A stretch of DNA of 64,000 bases, from NCBI RefSeq assembly GCF_023973825.1, contig NC_090126.1, positions 620,001-684,000 of the forward strand, in the 5' to 3' direction. Below are positions 59,816 through 64,000 of this stretch, one piece after another. The translations under genes were made by a program, and so were the position numbers. Position 1 is the first letter of the stretch. The number at the start of each line of letters is the position of its first letter. The notes beneath the pieces were generated by a model that did not search any database, was not told where the DNA came from, and saw nothing but the letters and a program-made list of their open reading frames with translations. This DNA is from Plasmodium brasilianum (Eukaryota > Apicomplexa > Aconoidasida > Haemosporida > Plasmodiidae).

Positions 59816-61858
59816 ATTTTCCTATTTTAATTATATTGTAAGAGAGTAAAAGAAACTTTAATGAACAATAAATAGTTATAAAATATAAATGAATAATATA
59901 ATAGTAACACATATAACAAAATCAGTTTAGCTTTACATTTTTATAATTAAATGTAGATACATAAAATTAGCTAGATTGGTATATACATGTATATACGAAT
60001 ATAAATATATATACATATATAAAATATATATATATATGTTAAAAGTAATTTGTACTTGTGCAGGTTTCACAAAAAAACAACTTTAAATGGTAAATCTCTT
60101 ATGATAACCAATTAAAAAAAAAAAAAGAGATTTAACTTAGCAAATTATATTAAGAACGTTCAGATAAGAAAAGGAATACATAAATTAAAAAAAAAAAAAA
60201 ATGAATTGTACTATATTTATTACATTATGATTTTGCTAAATTAGCTATGTAATATAAATAACGTACTCATTATTTATATTTTTGGAAATCTTTATAAATG
60301 AAATTAAATATGTACTTGTGAGCCGGGATTGTCAAATAACTTTTATCAAAATTTACCATGTACAACACACAGTTATTTGTATATTTATAAATACAGGTAT
60401 AATATTTCACTTGGAAATATGGGAAAAATATATAGAGATATTTAAGAGAAACGTGAGAGCAAACTGAAAAAATATAAATTTGATTTATAATTACATATGC
60501 TCAGAAAGCATGTTATTTGAAATGATATTTTGTTTTATAATAAATACATATTTTTAAAATTATTTCATTTTTTATTTTTCCAATTAAAGCTATTAATTAT
60601 ATATTAGTTATGCGTTAATACTTTGTTCCCTTTCATTTTATTATCTACCTTTTATTTACTAAATTTCGCTTTTCTCTCCATTCCCTTTATTTTTCCAATT
60701 ATATTTTTCATTTCGTACATATAGTTATGGAGAACACATATTTTTTATGCCTGAAAAAAAGCTTTTCATTGTTCTTATTAAAAAATTGCTTAAACAAAAT
60801 TTTGTTTCAAAGTTTGGAACTCTTTCTTTTGTTTAGTATATTTTTTTTTGGTAATTTTCACCTTCGTTTTGTCTATTCCTTTTCTTTAACAATGCGAACA
60901 TTTTCATAATTTATATAAATTCATATTCTGTAAGTATTTTGACAAATACCCCAAGAAAAAAAAAGATAAACAACTTTTTATATGTAGCTTTTTAAATTGA
61001 AAAACAGGAATAATTTTTTTTTATTTTATTTAAAGACTGCTTTCACATTAATTTACCTATTTATTACATAACATGAAGGAACGAGATAGGGAAAAATAGA
61101 ACAGTACGATAATAGTAAAAGACGAAATAGAAGGAAAATTTTTAATTAAAATAAAACAGAATAAATAAAAAAAATGATAAAATCTTAAAGACAAAACGAA
61201 AAAAAAAAAAAATAAATAATAAAAAAAAGTTACATTAGAATTAAATACAAACTGTGTGTATGAAAAATCATAAAAATAATCAAGTACAAAAAAAAAAAAA
61301 AATAAATAAAATAGGAAGTAACATTACACGAAACAACATCATGTGGGTTGAAAATAAAAGAAAAAATAAATGAATAAGGCCAAAAAAGCTTTATGATTTA
61401 CTAAAAAGAGGTGAGTATTATTTTAATACAATTATAACTATAACGTATTATAACTTCAAATAATATGGTCGAACATTTAAAATGTGAAATAACGAAACGT
61501 AATACTAAAAAAATAAAATAATGAAAAATTTGTACAAAAAATGCAATATGGCATAAAAGGAAAATTACGAAAAAATATATATATGTGTGTAGAGATTGTG
61601 ACATATTTAATATTTTACAATGTATAGTAAAAAAATGAGCACGCCACTAATTTGTAAGGAAAATAAAACAGAAAAAAAGCATAATCAACATTAATGTTGC
61701 TAATGTTAACATCAACATTACCAACGTGAACATTAACACTACCAGCGTGAATATTAACACTACCAACGTGAACATTAACACTACCAACGTGAACATTAAC
61801 ACTACCAACGTGAACATTAATACGTACGGTTCTTATATCTCTTGCAGTACTATCAGCG
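59816..61858. other. Intergenic region between PYM and zinc-finger gene
   Basis: Upstream of PYM and downstream of the zinc-finger gene. It has many poly(A) runs (60114-60126, 60188-60200, 61199-61211, 61288-61301), the 21-bp minisatellite at its right end, and one slightly C/G-richer spot near 60316-60335. Frames at 60282-60467 and 60727-60909 lack coding texture. Confidence 0.55.
61720..61824. repeat. 21-bp minisatellite downstream of the zinc-finger gene
   Basis: Five copies of accaacgtgaacattaacact with few changes, plus a degenerate partial copy upstream (about 61690-61719). On the minus strand a frame (61881-61615) reads through it as a Val-Asn-Val-His-Val-Gly-Ser heptad. Confidence 0.9.
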
Positions 61859-63997
61859 CTAATAATAATAAATATACCCATTGTGTTTTTCCCTTTTAAG
61901 GTGCATACGCAGATATTTCAACGAAGGAAATGGCTTCTCGCAACAATAAAAAATCATATGTGTTTTTATTTGCATAAAATGATTTTCCAAGTTCTCTAAA
62001 TTATCAAATTCTTCATAACAGTATGCACATGTGTTTGTAGTTAACATATTTTTTAACCATGTATGTAATTTTTTCTTATTCCTTGCACCTAATAAATGCT
62101 TTAGTTTACAGTGATATCTCGGTATTGAATTAGTTGGATCATGTTTAAAATATTTTAAATATGATAATTTGTTATATATTTCTGCTTCAAGATTATTTAT
62201 TACTTTTGTTCTTATATTTGCACCAAATTTTGCACCAAATTCGGTTATTCCCCATTTATCACCTTTTTTTTTGTTAATATATAATTTATTACCATAGTTT
62301 GTTTTATAACCTCGCTGTGTTTTACTAAACCTGAGGTCTTCGGGAAAAAAACCCAAACTGTTTTCACCAGGTACATTACTTTTATTCCAAAGTGCTGAAT
62401 TGACATTATTACAATTACTCTTACTATTATTACTACCTTTTTTATTTCCCCTCTCATTTTTATTGTCACTGCTATTATTAGTGCACTTATTTTTAATATT
62501 ACTGTAACTATTCTTTTCATTATTTTTTTTCTCATGTAATGCGTAAAAACTTGCATTATTCCTACCACATTTGTCAGACTGGCCTCCACATGGGTTGTTA
62601 TTTAAGGTTGTGCCGAAAGAATTATTACGATTGATATTCGAAAATTTTAAATAGCTTAAATTGTAATTTTTTATGGGGTAGTAGTATTTGTAATACTTAT
62701 AATTATTCTTCTTATATTTATATTTTTCCTTTTTTTCAAATGTGAATCCATAATCATTAGGATTAAAATCCTGTTTCTTATTAAAATGTTTTCTTCGAAA
62801 TGCGTTATAATAATTATATTTTCTACTCTTTTTGTTTGCATAACGATAGTTATCACCCTTTACGTTATTATTTCCATCAAAAATTGGTTCATATATTGGG
62901 CGATTTATATCATATATGTTCCAACCTATGTTTCTTTTCGCATACTTATAGTTCATCATATTATACTTATTTATAGTGCTATTTCTTGTATGTACAACAA
63001 AGGCATCTATGTTACTTACATTATATGTTTGATAAGTACTTTTATTGTTGTTCCTCAATTCACTGTACACTTTTTTCATATTATTCCTATTGCTATAATT
63101 ATCTAAATATTCAATGGAGTAATTGTCGTTATTATCTACACTGATTATATTGTTGTCATTTTTGTTTCTTATACTATCTCCATTTATGAAATTTTTATTG
63201 TCTTTACTTATATCTTTGATATTTCTTATACTACTGCTTCTAAATAAATTCATGCCACATCTCTTACGATAAGATGAAATGCGTATACTGCTGTTATGGT
63301 TATAATTTTCATCATAATTACTGTAACAGTTTATGTTAACATATTCACTTGAATTTTTCTGAACAAATAAATCACCTGAGGTTACTCTCATGCAATATAC
63401 CTTTTCAATGTTAAGATTACGCTTATTAAGGGTAAGAATATCGAAAAATTCAGATGGGTCATACGCTTTATTTGTAATTAAACGTTTATGCATATCGTGA
63501 TATTTCGTGTTATAACCAATATACCTATAATTTATATAAGTATTATTGAAGTTACTAGAAGCATTAAATTTATTACTGTAATGTATAATCAAGTTGTTTG
63601 AGATATATGAACATTTTTTTGCATCGTAGTAATTATTAAGAAAAGTTTCAAACTGATCTTTTCTTATCTTAATGTTTTTTTTTTTGTAAACTACATTTTT
63701 GTGTTTATTGCATTTTTGCAAATTTTTTGAATTAATATTTTCTTCATTTTTCATATTTTGGTAGGTAAAATCGTCCTCATAAGCATGTGCTACTACTTCG
63801 CCACCTTGTACAGAGGAATTTCCCACAAGCTGTTGCCTATACTTCTCTTCTTCTTGTACCTTATCCTTCTCTATTTCTTGTCCCTTATTTTTCTCTCCTT
63901 GTTGTTTCTTATGCTCCTCCTCTTTCTGTTCACCACTTTTATCCAAAATACACATACTATAAACATGCAATTCTGCTGGAATTATACCTAAATTCAT
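61859..63997 (-). CDS. C2H2 zinc-finger protein, Asn/Tyr/Lys-rich (possibly 5'-partial)
   Basis: 712 residues from the first ATG in view (63997-63995), three bases from the window edge, so an upstream extension cannot be excluded. Most of the protein is Asn/Lys/Tyr-rich low complexity with no recognised domain. An acidic/Gln-rich segment (about residues 20-70, EEEKYRQQL-type) may be helical. The last ~70 residues are better ordered: RYHCKLKHLLGARNKKKLHTW, then a C2H2 finger CAYC, with His pair HFMQIKTH, followed at once by a second finger-like unit (FYCCEKPF ... HLKREKH) with its cysteines adjacent rather than spaced. Nucleic-acid or protein binding is inferred from the fingers only. By position it may match a chromosome-12 'zinc finger protein' of P. 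falciparum. The stop lies just upstream of the 21-bp minisatellite. Confidence 0.75.
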   Translation of the reverse strand: MNLGIIPAELHVYSMCILDKSGEQKEEEHKKQQGEKNKGQEIEKDKVQEEEKYRQQLVGNSSVQGGEVVAHAYEDDFTYQNMKNEENINSKNLQKCNKHKNVVYKKKNIKIRKDQFETFLNNYYDAKKCSYISNNLIIHYSNKFNASSNFNNTYINYRYIGYNTKYHDMHKRLITNKAYDPSEFFDILTLNKRNLNIEKVYCMRVTSGDLFVQKNSSEYVNINCYSNYDENYNHNSSIRISSYRKRCGMNLFRSSSIRNIKDISKDNKNFINGDSIRNKNDNNIISVDNNDNYSIEYLDNYSNRNNMKKVYSELRNNNKSTYQTYNVSNIDAFVVHTRNSTINKYNMMNYKYAKRNIGWNIYDINRPIYEPIFDGNNNVKGDNYRYANKKSRKYNYYNAFRRKHFNKKQDFNPNDYGFTFEKKEKYKYKKNNYKYYKYYYPIKNYNLSYLKFSNINRNNSFGTTLNNNPCGGQSDKCGRNNASFYALHEKKNNEKNSYSNIKNKCTNNSSDNKNERGNKKGSNNSKSNCNNVNSALWNKSNVPGENSLGFFPEDLRFSKTQRGYKTNYGNKLYINKKKGDKWGITEFGAKFGANIRTKVINNLEAEIYNKLSYLKYFKHDPTNSIPRYHCKLKHLLGARNKKKLHTWLKNMLTTNTCAYCYEEFDNLENLENHFMQIKTHMIFYCCEKPFPSLKYLRMHLKREKHNGYIYYY

Positions 63998-64000
63998 TTT

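Noticed and set aside
60282..60909. Two plus-strand frames upstream of PYM
   Set aside because: No motif, no conserved texture, and the spacer is otherwise simple A+T sequence; the GC-richer spot at 60316 is too short to judge.

Overview
This window is nuclear DNA from a malaria parasite (Plasmodium) with an A+T-rich genome. Long, mostly single-exon genes full of Asn/Lys-rich low-complexity tracts are separated by A+T-rich spacers packed with poly(A), poly(T) and TA microsatellites. Introns are short, with GTAAGA/GTATAA-type donors and poly-pyrimidine/AG acceptors. The gene set and order (CRMP, mitochondrial ACP, amino-acid transporter, TIM10, RING protein, PPM phosphatase, C2H2 protein) match what I remember of the left arm of P. 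falciparum chromosome 12, near PF3D7_1208200. I cannot check that here and cannot name the species from sequence alone; P. malariae or P. ovale would fit the composition.

Layout. (1) 1-11205, +: the 3' part of a giant UTP20-like ribosome-biogenesis protein, cut by the left window edge, with two small 3' exons. (2) 12218-13042, +: a small spliced gene of unknown function with a hydrophobic N-terminus, ending only tens of bases before the next gene. (3) 13059-23261, +: a 3400-aa cysteine repeat modular protein (probable CRMP3). (4) 24577-25262, +: two-exon mitochondrial acyl carrier protein whose phosphopantetheine serine is replaced by Phe. (5) 27388-32205, +: amino-acid transporter with a ~1100-residue insertion before its last membrane helix. 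(6) 32847-37292, -: divergent RAD17/RFC-type AAA+ clamp loader with ~750 residues between Walker A and Walker B. (7) 38263-38490, +: TIM10-like chaperone. (8) 39309-40658, +: TCAIM-like (DUF4460/DUF4461) protein with an apparent one-base homopolymer frameshift and one intron. (9) 41490-44660, -: multi-spanning RING protein. (10) 44661-52731: 8-kb gene-free interval with a 14-bp/28-bp minisatellite. (11) 52732-56910, +: PTC7-like PPM phosphatase. (12) 59172-59815, -: two-exon PYM (Mago/Y14 partner) homologue. (13) 61859-63997, -: C2H2 zinc-finger protein reaching the right edge.

The genes do not form an operon-like pathway. Several share a compartment: mACP, TIM10 and the TCAIM-like protein all look mitochondrial, while UTP20 and PYM act in ribosome biogenesis and in exon-junction-complex/translation. 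The observations I rate highest are the Ser-less mACP, the candidate RAD17 with its huge insertion, the PYM gene recovered only after splicing, the frameshifted TCAIM-like gene, the transporter's cytosolic insertion, and the 8-kb gene desert.
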